Shown here: positions 1-6,993 of the stretch, in pieces
Layout: every line of letters starts with the position of its first letter
Numbering within the stretch: the first letter of the stretch is position 1
NCBI GenBank assembly: GCA_964485695.1
Contig: CAZAKZ010000196.1
Coordinates: forward strand, 1-8,816
Length of the DNA stretch: 8,816 nucleotides
Reading direction: 5' to 3'
DNA from: CAZAKZ01 sp964485695
Lineage (GTDB): Bacteria > Planctomycetota > JAFGQW01
Notes under the pieces: model-generated
What the model saw: only the letters and a program-made list of their open reading frames with translations
Databases searched by the model: none
Told to the model about the DNA's origin: nothing
Made by a program: the position numbers and the translations under genes

Positions 1-68
1 AATCGCTGCCGGGACGCTAAAACAATGATGTCAAAAACCCCGGACACCACTGAGTTGGCAATTATACT

Positions 69-1289
69 CTACTCGATAGTCACCGCCAGCGGCTGACTGA
101 TCCTGCGGATTCCTCTGGATTCGTACGAGACGGCGACGACGAAGAAACGTCGGCCTTGCAGGGCCAGGAAGGCTGGGATCTTCACTGCCAGCTGCGCGTT
201 TCCATTCGCGTCCAGGAATCCGGGAAAACGCCTGAACATGTCCGGTGCTCTGAGGGACAGGTGGAAGAGGTCGTCCGGGTTGATGTAAATACGACCGGCC
301 GACGTGGGGATGCCGGGACGGGCTGCGAACGAAGCCGCTGCCTGGTACGCCTTGCCGCCCTCGCCCGGCATGGCGAGGGTGATGGGGTAGACCGAGCCGG
401 GCATGGGGCAGCCCATGCCGGTCAGCATGCGCCGGCCCCAAGTGGTCACGTGGGTCGTGATCGTGAAGGGCGACTCAAAGCTCGAGAGTATCAACGAGGC
501 GCCGGTTTGCGGATCGAAGCGCACGACGGCGTTGCCGTAGACGCCCAGGTAGTTGCCGCCAATCGGGTCGTGATCCAGATCACTGATCCCATGACAGCCG
601 GCCGGCAGCTTCTCAGCGTTCCCCCGGATTGGGTCGTAGCGATAGGTGTATTCGTCCCAGGCGACCAGGACCTTGCCGGTGGTGATCTCGGTGCACATCG
701 AGGCAATTCGGTACTTGTTGGCTGGGAAGATGCCTGCGGAGAGGGTAGTGATCCAACCGGTGTGGGTCACCCAGAGGACGTCGCCCTGCCCTGTTGCAAC
801 CAGATAGTCTCCGCGCACCGGATCCTCCTCGATGGCGATGGCGTCGATGATACCCGTGGCGAGGGTAGCCAGGCCACCGGCCGGGGAGAAGCGGTAGATG
901 CAGGGTTGATTCGGCTGGGAATCCCGGCTCAGGAGGATGAAATCCCCTCGCTGGTCCACGATCATGTCGTCGGCCCAGGGGATCGTGCCGAGTGTCGTGA
1001 TCCTCCCCTGCCAGTATTGATAGAGGGAATGCTTGAACGTGTTCCAGTTCTCCATGGAAAAAACGACGCCGCGGTTCTCCGGAGCCGGGAGGATGACCCT
1101 GCTGCTCGGGTACGGGCATTTCCAGAAGAGGGTGCGGGCCCCACCGGTGGCCGTGTTCACGTGCATGACGAGAATGTTGGGACAGGTGACGGTGACAAAG
1201 CCCGTGACACCGGCGTCTCCCGGCTTCTGGGCGGTTCCGGAGACGGCGAGGATGGCGAGGAAGACAAGGGGAAGACTTCTCGGAGACAT
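69..1289 (-). CDS. Secreted beta-propeller-like protein with planctomycete-type C-terminal domain
   Basis: 406 aa, function unknown. Residues 1-20 form a Sec signal peptide: Arg near the N-terminus, a hydrophobic stretch at about 7-17, and likely cleavage after GTA, leaving Gln21. Residues about 100-300 contain loosely repeated units of roughly 40 aa ('DPxxGDYLVA', 'GWITTL', 'YRYDP', 'DPIGGNYLGV', 'VRFDP'), which suggests NHL/SMP-30-like propeller blades; no catalytic motif is visible. Residues about 314-406 form a separate domain ('AASFAARPGI', 'DDLFHLSL', 'GFLDANGNAQ', 'IPAFLALQG') that aligns with the end of the secreted protein at 7221-8489, so the two are paralogues. The start is well supported by an AGGAGGT Shine-Dalgarno (1296-1302 on the complement), 6 nt before ATG. 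The gene lies 229 bp downstream of the shorter kinase on the same strand. It may be read from that operon or from its own promoter. The gene call is firm; the fold is inferred. Confidence 0.9.
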   Translation of the reverse strand: MSPRSLPLVFLAILAVSGTAQKPGDAGVTGFVTVTCPNILVMHVNTATGGARTLFWKCPYPSSRVILPAPENRGVVFSMENWNTFKHSLYQYWQGRITTLGTIPWADDMIVDQRGDFILLSRDSQPNQPCIYRFSPAGGLATLATGIIDAIAIEEDPVRGDYLVATGQGDVLWVTHTGWITTLSAGIFPANKYRIASMCTEITTGKVLVAWDEYTYRYDPIRGNAEKLPAGCHGISDLDHDPIGGNYLGVYGNAVVRFDPQTGASLILSSFESPFTITTHVTTWGRRMLTGMGCPMPGSVYPITLAMPGEGGKAYQAAASFAARPGIPTSAGRIYINPDDLFHLSLRAPDMFRRFPGFLDANGNAQLAVKIPAFLALQGRRFFVVAVSYESRGIRRISQPLAVTIE

Positions 1290-1295
1290 GGTTCC

Positions 1296-1302
1296 ACCTC
1301 CT
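1296..1302 (-). promoter_or_regulatory. Shine-Dalgarno of the 406-aa secreted protein
   Basis: AGGAGGT on the minus strand, 6 nt upstream of the ATG at 1289. It is a near-perfect match to the anti-SD and fixes this start, which is also where the signal peptide begins. Confidence 0.8.
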
Positions 1303-1310
1303 GTCGTGGC

Positions 1311-1327
1311 AACCGGTGTCCCCGGTT
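1311..1327 (-). repeat. Small hairpin in the leader of the 406-aa gene
   Basis: AACCGG and CCGGTT form a perfect 6-bp stem with a 5-nt loop. It lies 8 nt upstream of the Shine-Dalgarno of the secreted-protein gene (minus strand). It could be a 5' leader structure or a chance palindrome; there is no U-tract that would make it an intrinsic terminator. Confidence 0.45.
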
Positions 1328-1336
1328 CATGGCTCT

Positions 1337-1367
1337 GATCGGGGTGGCAACGTTGCTGCCCCGAATC
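1337..1367 (-). repeat. Long near-perfect inverted repeat between shorter kinase and secreted-protein gene
   Basis: Positions 1340-1363 read as a near-palindrome: CGGGG pairs with CCCCG, then two G-U type positions, then GGCAA with TTGCT/TTGCC-type pairing around a central AACGTT. The outer GAT (1337-1339) can pair with ATC (1365-1367) if A1364 is bulged. It lies about 150 bp past the shorter kinase's stop and about 50 bp before the secreted protein's start. No T-run follows on either strand, so it may be a U-less terminator, an operator, or a leader structure. Confidence 0.5.
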
Positions 1368-1518
1368 GCGCCGTCCCTTTCAGTGTACCCCCTTGTTCGA
1401 GTCCCGCACGTCCAGGATGTGATTTTTAGCGGGGGATCGTTCGCAACAGGCAACTTCGCAAGGAGTTAATGGCCCTTTCAGATTTCGGAGGATCGAGGCG
1501 TGTCGAGCAGGCTAGCCC

Positions 1519-3405
1519 TCAACGCTTCGGCACGGGAGGGGCCGGGGTCCCTCCGGGTGCGATCTGCTCCAGCGCGAACTTGGCCCAGCGCTTGGCCCGC
1601 GATGAATCCTTCCAGTTGAGCGTCAGAGCCCGCGCCATGCGACGGCACCACGCCTCGTCGCCACAGTGTCCGGCCGCGTGCGCCAGCTGCAGCTGATAGA
1701 TGAGGCGCGGGGCAGGGGCCGTGAAGGCTGCGCGGGTGAAGCAGTCCAGGGCGCGCCGGAACACGGCCGTTTCCTTCTGGTGCTCGCACCCCACCATGAG
1801 GCAGGAACCCGCGAGGAAGAAATCCTGCGACGTGGCGGGCTCGGGAACGCGCTTTTCCGCCTCGGCCGCCTCGTCCGGGCGCCCCAGCTTGCGCAAGGCC
1901 TCGGCTCGGATTCCCTCGAGAGCCGGCTCCCCCTGCCCGTCAAGAACCTCCAGGCACTGCTGAGCGCGGTCCATCTCGAGCAGGGCGAGGGCCTTTCCGG
2001 CCACCGCCTCCACACAGTCCGCCTCGAGGCGCAGCGCGGCATCAAAGGCGTCGAGGGCACGCGCGGGCGAGCCGTGGCACACCTCGTCGTACCCCGCCTC
2101 GAGATAGCCTTCCACCCGGTCCAGGATCGCCTGTCGCCTCTGCGCCTGGATGTCCGGTAGGTTGGCCAGGATGTAGCCGCCGAGGCCGGTGATCAGCGGG
2201 ATGCCCAGGATAGCCACGACCACGAGGGCCGCGCGCACCGGGCGGCGCCGCGCCCACCGCAGCGTCCGGCCCACCGCACCCGGGGGCCGGGCCGCCACGG
2301 GCTCCATCTCCCGCACCCGACGGAGGTCCTCGGCGAGATCCAGGGCGGTCTGGTAGCGGCGGTTCCGGTCCTTCTCCAGGGCGGTGTCCAGCACGGCCTT
2401 CAGGTCCCGGGAGAGGTGCGGATTGAAGCGGCGGGGATTTTCCGGCGTCTCGTACTGGATGGCCTGGTACATCGCCTCCCGGGTCTCGGCCCGGAACGGG
2501 CGCCGCAGGGTCAGACCCTCGTAGAGCGTCACACCCAGGCTGTACACGTCCGTGCGGCGGTCCAGCCGCACGGGTCTGTCCATGAGCTGCTCCGGGCTCA
2601 TGTACGCAAGCGTCCCCGGCCTGTCCTCGGTCGCGGTCAGGGTGACCAGGCCGCTGTCCTCACCCGCGGCCAGGCCGAAGTCCAGCAGCACCGGGTCGCC
2701 TCCGGGCGTGACCATGATGTTCCCCGGCTTCACGTCGCGGTGCACGATGCCAGCCTCGTGGGCCGCGTGGAGCGCCCGGGCCGCCTTTTCCACGAGGTTG
2801 ACCAGCTCCTGAACCTCCGAGCGGGTGGTGGAACCGGTGGTGGACCCTTTTTCGCTCCGGGTAGTATCGATACGTTCCGCCAGGGTGGTGCCGTCCACGT
2901 GCTGCATGGCGATGTAGGGTGTGCCCTGTTCGATGCCGGCGTCGTACACGGCGCAGATGCCGGGGTGATCCAGGCGGGAGGCCACCTCGGCCTCGCGCTT
3001 GAACCGGCGCATGGCCGTCTCGGACAGGGGGCCGAGACCGGTGAGAATCTTCAGGGCCACCCGCCGGCCGAGCCTCGTGTCCTCGGCCAGGTGGACCATG
3101 GCCTGTCCGCCGCGGCCGAGCTCCTCGAGGAGGCGGTACGGGCCGAGGGTATCGGTGGATTTGTCTGCCGTATCCGGGGCCTTGTCCTGGAACGCGAACC
3201 GGCTGACAGGCCCCAGCAGGCCCGCGGCGGCGATGGCCCTGAACCGCTCCCGGATCTCGGCGGCGTCGGCCGGGTTCTCCTCGCAGGCCTTGTCGATGAC
3301 CTCCATGGAGAAGCGGCCCGCGTCCTGCAGGCACTCCGCCACCAGACGCTCCACGAGACCGGGCGGGGTCGCGGCGTCTTGCTGATCGTTCAGGTCATCG
3401 GTCAT
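1519..3405 (-). CDS. Membrane Ser/Thr protein kinase (Hanks type), short paralogue with extracytoplasmic TPR-like region
   Basis: 628 aa. A small helical N-terminal domain (about 15-66) precedes a Hanks-type kinase domain (about 90-365). Catalytic residues look intact: K119 (VALK), E138 (REA), D224 and N229 (HRDVKPGN), D242 (DFG), then GTLAYMSPEQ (264-273) and DVYSLG. The nucleotide loop is GRGGQAMV (97-104), with Ala for the third Gly. An Arg-rich stretch (WARRRP) precedes one membrane segment at about 392-416, so residues 417-628 should lie outside the membrane. That part is helical and TPR-like, has eight Cys, and aligns with the same region of the upstream kinase. The protein stops where that paralogue's TPR array begins. 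It starts 23 bp after the upstream kinase's stop, with a weak GTGGA ribosome site 5 nt before ATG, consistent with an operon and translational coupling. It is expected to phosphorylate cytoplasmic protein substrates, which are unknown. No frameshift is visible. Confidence 0.95.
   Translation of the reverse strand: MTDDLNDQQDAATPPGLVERLVAECLQDAGRFSMEVIDKACEENPADAAEIRERFRAIAAAGLLGPVSRFAFQDKAPDTADKSTDTLGPYRLLEELGRGGQAMVHLAEDTRLGRRVALKILTGLGPLSETAMRRFKREAEVASRLDHPGICAVYDAGIEQGTPYIAMQHVDGTTLAERIDTTRSEKGSTTGSTTRSEVQELVNLVEKAARALHAAHEAGIVHRDVKPGNIMVTPGGDPVLLDFGLAAGEDSGLVTLTATEDRPGTLAYMSPEQLMDRPVRLDRRTDVYSLGVTLYEGLTLRRPFRAETREAMYQAIQYETPENPRRFNPHLSRDLKAVLDTALEKDRNRRYQTALDLAEDLRRVREMEPVAARPPGAVGRTLRWARRRPVRAALVVVAILGIPLITGLGGYILANLPDIQAQRRQAILDRVEGYLEAGYDEVCHGSPARALDAFDAALRLEADCVEAVAGKALALLEMDRAQQCLEVLDGQGEPALEGIRAEALRKLGRPDEAAEAEKRVPEPATSQDFFLAGSCLMVGCEHQKETAVFRRALDCFTRAAFTAPAPRLIYQLQLAHAAGHCGDEAWCRRMARALTLNWKDSSRAKRWAKFALEQIAPGGTPAPPVPKR
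2158..2232 (-). other. Transmembrane segment of the short kinase
   Basis: Codons about 392-416 encode a strongly hydrophobic run (ALVVVAILGIPLITGLGGYI). WARRRPVR directly before it predicts cytoplasmic N-terminus and outside C-terminus by the positive-inside rule. The core IPLITGL is nearly shared with the longer kinase. Confidence 0.85.
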
Positions 3406-3428
3406 GGCATTCCACTTTCAGATGGATG

Positions 3429-6400
3429 TCAGTGATCCTGTTCGGGCTTCCTGTCCGTCTCCGCGAGCATTGCATCCACGGTCTTCCAGAGAGCCCTGCA
3501 GGCGTTCTGCTCAAGGGCGGGCAGTCCGACAAAGGCCGCTGCATCGCGAATCCCGGTCAGACCGTGGTCATTTTTCCAGCCCTGGAGTCTTTCCAGCAAC
3601 TTGTTTTTCTGGAGCGTTCCCTTTTCGAGCTGCGCCTTTGAGGCGGCGAGATCCTGCCGGAGCCAGTCCACGGCCTGTCGCCGCAACTCCGCTCGATCCT
3701 CCTCCTCGAGTCTTCGTGCATCCCGACCCTTGCCGCTTCCGGAAAGAGCCGCTGACCGGGCGGCTGCATGGCGATGTTTGCCCGCCAGGCCGGGAACGGC
3801 CTTGAAGCCACTCTGCCACGTGCGTGCCGCAGCCGCGTGGTATTCGTACCGGGCCAGGAGCTTCCCCACCAGGATCCATTCCTCGGCTTCTTCCGGCTTC
3901 CTGCCCTCGCGAAGAACCGCGCGAAGGACGGCCTTCTCGCAGTTGCGAACCCAGTCCGCGGATGGGTAGCGCCAGTACTCCAGCTTCGATCCCAGGGCAT
4001 GCCCGCGGCGATAGGATCGGAGGGCCTGGATGGGTTTTCCCATGCCCATCAGCGCCTGCCCCAGGTTGCAGTGCGCCTCGGCATAGTCCGGCTTCAGGGC
4101 AAGTGATTTCCGGCAGGCCTCCACGGCTCTGGTGTGTTGGCCCTTATTGAATAGTGATACTCCGAGGTCGCGGTAGGCCTCGTGATCCTCCGGGATCAGC
4201 TCGACGGCCTTCTCGAAGGCGGCGATGATCTCGTCCAGTAGGTCACGGTCTTGCAGGGCGATGAGTGCGTATCCAAGCGCTTTGTGGGCCGGCCCCAGAT
4301 CCGGTTTCAGCTCGATGGATTTCCTGTATGCGTCGATGGCCTCGCGGTGTCGCCCGGCGGCATCCAGGACAAGACCGAGATTGAAGTGACCCGCGATATA
4401 GCCCGGATCGATCTTGACAGCTTTCCTGAGAGCGGCGATGGCCTCGTCCAGCCGGCTGTCGGCCCAGAGAGCGATGGCGAGGTTGCTGAGGAGCACCGGG
4501 GAATCGGGCTTCAGCTTCATCGCCTTCTCGTATGCGGCGATGGCTTCGGCCGCCCGTCCCAGGTCTTGATGGGTTCTCCCCAGGCCGTTCAGGGCCTCGA
4601 AATCATTCGGGTTCAGAGTGACGGCTCTCTTGAAGGCCTGGTTGCCTTCTTCCGGGCGGCCCGTATCCGTCAGGGCCTTCCCGAGATGTTGTTGGGCCAG
4701 GGCATGGTCCGGCCTCAGCGCCACGGCCTTCTCCATGTGTGGGATGGCTTTTTTGATCAGCCCCCTGTTGCGCAGAGCGGATCCGAGATTGAAGTGGGCC
4801 CGGAAGTGATCCGGATCCAGACGGATGGCCTTCTCGTAGCAGGACATGCTCTCCTCTTCACGACCCATCTTTCTCAGGGCAACCCCGAGATGGTATTGGG
4901 CAGCGGCAAGATCGGGCTGAAGGGACAGCGCCTTCCTGAAGTCCGCGGCAGCTCGGTTCTGCTGGTTCAGCTCTTCACAGTAAATAATACCGCGCAGGTT
5001 GTACCCCCAGGCGTAGTCCGGCCTGAGGGAGAGCATTCGTCCAAAAGCATTGATAGCTTTTTCCGGATCCACGTATTGGAGAGCCACACCCGCAAGCCGC
5101 CAACAAGAGAATGAGTCCTTCCACCGCAGGGACAAGGTCTGTGTCGCCAGTCTCGCGCTGTTCTCCTCTCTCAGCTTGCCGGCCGCTGAGGCGTGCCGGA
5201 AGTGATAGAGTGGACGGGTCGTGGGTGCGGTCAGAATGGCCAGGGAATAGGCGTCCACCGCCCGCCGGAACGCAGCTCTTTCCCGGTCCGTAATGTCCTC
5301 TTTCTGGGCCGCTTCTTTCATCGTGCGTGCTCCCGCCTGGAAGAAGGTGAGGGCCGAGTCCGGCTCTGGAATACGCGCCTCGACGCGCTTGGCTTCCTCC
5401 TCCTGTCCGAGCCACCGGAGGGCAGCAGCCCTGAATACGAGGAGGCTCGGGTTCGCGTGTACGAGATATGCATTCCGGTCGAGCAGGTCCTGGCACTGCT
5501 GGGCCCGTTTCTGGAAGAGATAGGCCATGGCCTTGCCTCCGATTGCCTCCACGCAGCCGGGATCGATGGCAAGCGCCGCCTCCAGGGGGGGAAACGCCCG
5601 CTCGGGGGTTTCATCCCCTAGGGCAAAGTACCCCTCTTCCAGGTAACGCTCCACTCGTTCCGTGAGCAATGCCCTCTCTGCGGCCAGGATGGCCGGCCGG
5701 TTGGCGATGACGAAGCCCACCAATCCGGTGATCAGGGGCAAACCGAGGGCGAGCGTGATGACCAGGGCCGCCCGGGCAGGCCGACGGCGGGCCCACCGCA
5801 CCAGGCGGCCGGCGGCGCTGACGGGCCGGGCCTTGATGGGCTTTCCTTCCCGCACCCGCCGGAGATCCTCGGCAAAGTCCAGGGCCGTGGGGAAGCGGTG
5901 TTCCCGGTCCTTCTCGAGTGCAGTCTGCAGCACCACCTTCAGGTCGGAGGGAATGCGGGGATTGCGCCGGCGGGGATCGGCCGGGTCCTGGTGCCGGACA
6001 GCGCGGTACAGACCCTCCCGGGTGGGAGCGTCAAAGGGAGGGGCCAGGGTGACGCACTCGTACAGGGTCGCACCCAGGCTGTACACATCCGTGCGGCGGT
6101 CCAGGCGCTGGTGTCGGGCCTCTACCTGTTCGGGGCTCATGTAGGCCGGGGTCCCGAAGATCTCCCCGGTCCGAGTGAGATCAGGTCGATCTCCGGTGGT
6201 GATGCCGGCCAGGCCGAAGTCCAGGAGGACCGGATCGCCCGCCGGCGTAACCATGATGTTTCTGGGCTTCACGTCGCGGTGAATGACCCCGGCCTCGTGG
6301 GCGGCGTGCAGCGCCCGCGCCGCCTTCTCCACGATCTCGACGGTTTCCAGGATCTCCGCCCGGGTGGCGGAGCTGCTGCCGTCGGCGCCGGCGGATTCCC

Positions 6401-6914
6401 GGGCTCTGGAAATCCACTCCGCCAGCGGGACGCCTTCCACGTAGCGCATGGCGATGTAGGGGATCCCGCTCTCCTCGCCGGCCTCGAACACCGCGCAGAT
6501 ACCAGGATGGTCCAGCTTCGAGGCCACCTCCGCCTCCCGCCAGAACCGCTTTAGCACCGCTTCCGGTACCGGGCCGAATCCCGTCAGCACCTTCAGCGCC
6601 ACGCGGCGATGCAGCCGCATGTCCTCGGCCAGGTATACCACGGCCTGGCCGCCGCGGCCGAGCTCCTCGAGGAGCCGGAAGGGGCCGATGCTTTCCTCGA
6701 TGAGATCCGCAGTGGCGGCTTCCAAATCTCCGGAGATCGGCCCGGAGGGTCCAGGAAGGCCTTCCGCCCGCAGGGCATCGATGCGCTCCCGGACACCGGC
6801 GGCCTGATCCGGGTGCTCCCGGCACAACTCCTCCACCCGGGCCTGGGTGAAGTTCTCCACCTCCACGAGGCAATTGCAGACGAGCTGGACGATGCGATCG
6901 TTCACGGGATCCAT
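3429..6914 (-). CDS. Membrane Ser/Thr protein kinase (Hanks type) with extracytoplasmic TPR array
   Basis: 1161 aa, first gene of the minus-strand operon. Order: helical N-terminal domain (about 5-55); kinase domain (about 79-355) with loop GRGGQAVV (86-93), K108, E127, D214 and N219 (HRDVKPRN), D232 (DFG), GTPAYMSPEQ (254-263) and DVYSLG; Arg-rich WARRRP; one membrane segment (about 382-405); a helical region (about 410-615); ten TPRs (632-975); and a C-terminal domain (about 1075-1150) with WLRQDL, GIRD, LP, ALW and VDAML. That tail resembles those of planctomycete TPR kinases. The kinase should be active in the cytoplasm and the TPRs should bind a protein or peptide outside. The start is uncertain by a few codons: AGGAGG lies only 1 nt before the chosen ATG, while GTG at codon 4 (6903-6905) would have a 10-nt spacer. 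Residues 1-615 are paralogous to the 628-aa kinase downstream. Confidence 0.95.
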   Translation of the reverse strand: MDPVNDRIVQLVCNCLVEVENFTQARVEELCREHPDQAAGVRERIDALRAEGLPGPSGPISGDLEAATADLIEESIGPFRLLEELGRGGQAVVYLAEDMRLHRRVALKVLTGFGPVPEAVLKRFWREAEVASKLDHPGICAVFEAGEESGIPYIAMRYVEGVPLAEWISRARESAGADGSSSATRAEILETVEIVEKAARALHAAHEAGVIHRDVKPRNIMVTPAGDPVLLDFGLAGITTGDRPDLTRTGEIFGTPAYMSPEQVEARHQRLDRRTDVYSLGATLYECVTLAPPFDAPTREGLYRAVRHQDPADPRRRNPRIPSDLKVVLQTALEKDREHRFPTALDFAEDLRRVREGKPIKARPVSAAGRLVRWARRRPARAALVITLALGLPLITGLVGFVIANRPAILAAERALLTERVERYLEEGYFALGDETPERAFPPLEAALAIDPGCVEAIGGKAMAYLFQKRAQQCQDLLDRNAYLVHANPSLLVFRAAALRWLGQEEEAKRVEARIPEPDSALTFFQAGARTMKEAAQKEDITDRERAAFRRAVDAYSLAILTAPTTRPLYHFRHASAAGKLREENSARLATQTLSLRWKDSFSCWRLAGVALQYVDPEKAINAFGRMLSLRPDYAWGYNLRGIIYCEELNQQNRAAADFRKALSLQPDLAAAQYHLGVALRKMGREEESMSCYEKAIRLDPDHFRAHFNLGSALRNRGLIKKAIPHMEKAVALRPDHALAQQHLGKALTDTGRPEEGNQAFKRAVTLNPNDFEALNGLGRTHQDLGRAAEAIAAYEKAMKLKPDSPVLLSNLAIALWADSRLDEAIAALRKAVKIDPGYIAGHFNLGLVLDAAGRHREAIDAYRKSIELKPDLGPAHKALGYALIALQDRDLLDEIIAAFEKAVELIPEDHEAYRDLGVSLFNKGQHTRAVEACRKSLALKPDYAEAHCNLGQALMGMGKPIQALRSYRRGHALGSKLEYWRYPSADWVRNCEKAVLRAVLREGRKPEEAEEWILVGKLLARYEYHAAAARTWQSGFKAVPGLAGKHRHAAARSAALSGSGKGRDARRLEEEDRAELRRQAVDWLRQDLAASKAQLEKGTLQKNKLLERLQGWKNDHGLTGIRDAAAFVGLPALEQNACRALWKTVDAMLAETDRKPEQDH
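3465..3692 (-). other. C-terminal helical domain of the long kinase
   Basis: Residues about 1075-1150 follow a charged linker and carry WLRQDL, a Lys/Gln/Leu-rich helix, GWKNDHGLTGIRD, GLPALEQ and ALWKTVDAML. I recognise this pattern as a tail common to planctomycete TPR/WD40 kinases. Its function is unknown to me. It is absent from the short kinase. Confidence 0.65.
3990..5021 (-). repeat. Array of ten TPR units in the long kinase
   Basis: Residues 632-975 form ten consecutive units, mostly 34 aa, each opening with P-[DEGN]-x and showing the TPR pattern (G8 as in NLGxAL, A20 as in EAI, Y/F24, A27, P32 in LxPD). The first unit has one extra residue and the eighth (871-907) has three. Such superhelices bind proteins or peptides. 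Given the membrane topology they should face the outside. Confidence 0.9.
5700..5771 (-). other. Transmembrane segment of the long kinase
   Basis: Codons about 382-405 encode a hydrophobic run (AALVITLALGLPLITGLVGF) preceded by RWARRRPAR, predicting kinase inside and TPRs outside. It is the only clear membrane segment in the protein. Confidence 0.85.
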
Positions 6915-6915
6915 G

Positions 6916-6921
6916 CCTCCT
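6916..6921 (-). promoter_or_regulatory. AGGAGG ribosome binding site of the long kinase, oddly close to the ATG
   Basis: A perfect AGGAGG on the minus strand sits 1 nt before the ATG at 6914, too close for normal initiation, and 10 nt before the in-frame GTG at codon 4. Either the GTG is the real start or the motif is only partly used. Confidence 0.55.
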
Positions 6922-6993
6922 GGGTCACGAGGGTCTGTCGAGCAGCAAACAGGATTCCATTTTACTAATGGGATTCCAGCCGGCTTCCCCGGC

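Larger units (their letters stand above)
1290..1518. other. Intergenic region between shorter kinase and secreted-protein gene
   Basis: 229 bp with no convincing gene. It holds the two hairpins at 1311-1327 and 1337-1367, and a direct repeat of TTCGCAA (1440-1446 and 1455-1461, 15 nt apart start to start). On the minus strand a weak TTGCCT ... CTAAAA pair (spacer about 18) is the best promoter-like match, too weak to call. The length and structures fit either an independent promoter for the secreted-protein gene or a processing/partial termination site within one long transcript. Confidence 0.5.

Noticed and set aside
61..66. TATAAT on the minus strand just after the stop of the 406-aa gene
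   Set aside because: The only -35-like hexamer at 17 nt (CTGGCG) is poor, and any gene it would drive lies beyond the left edge. In the 68 bases left of the stop I see no gene and no clear terminator.
1440..1461. TTCGCAA direct repeat as an operator
   Set aside because: Two heptamers 15 nt apart are too short to distinguish from chance without comparative data.
156..1469. Long plus-strand open frame (437 codons) opposite the 406-aa gene
   Set aside because: It mirrors the codon structure of the minus-strand gene, has no recognisable domain or signal, and runs through the opposite gene's ribosome site and leader. It is a typical GC-rich antisense shadow.
2416..3435. Plus-strand open frame (339 codons) opposite the short kinase
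   Set aside because: It lies antisense to an intact kinase with all catalytic motifs, and its translation is low in complexity, rich in Arg/Gly/His, with no family resemblance.
4251..5114. Plus-strand open frame (287 codons) opposite the TPR array
   Set aside because: Its periodicity is a reflection of the TPR repeats on the other strand; there is no ribosome site or domain.
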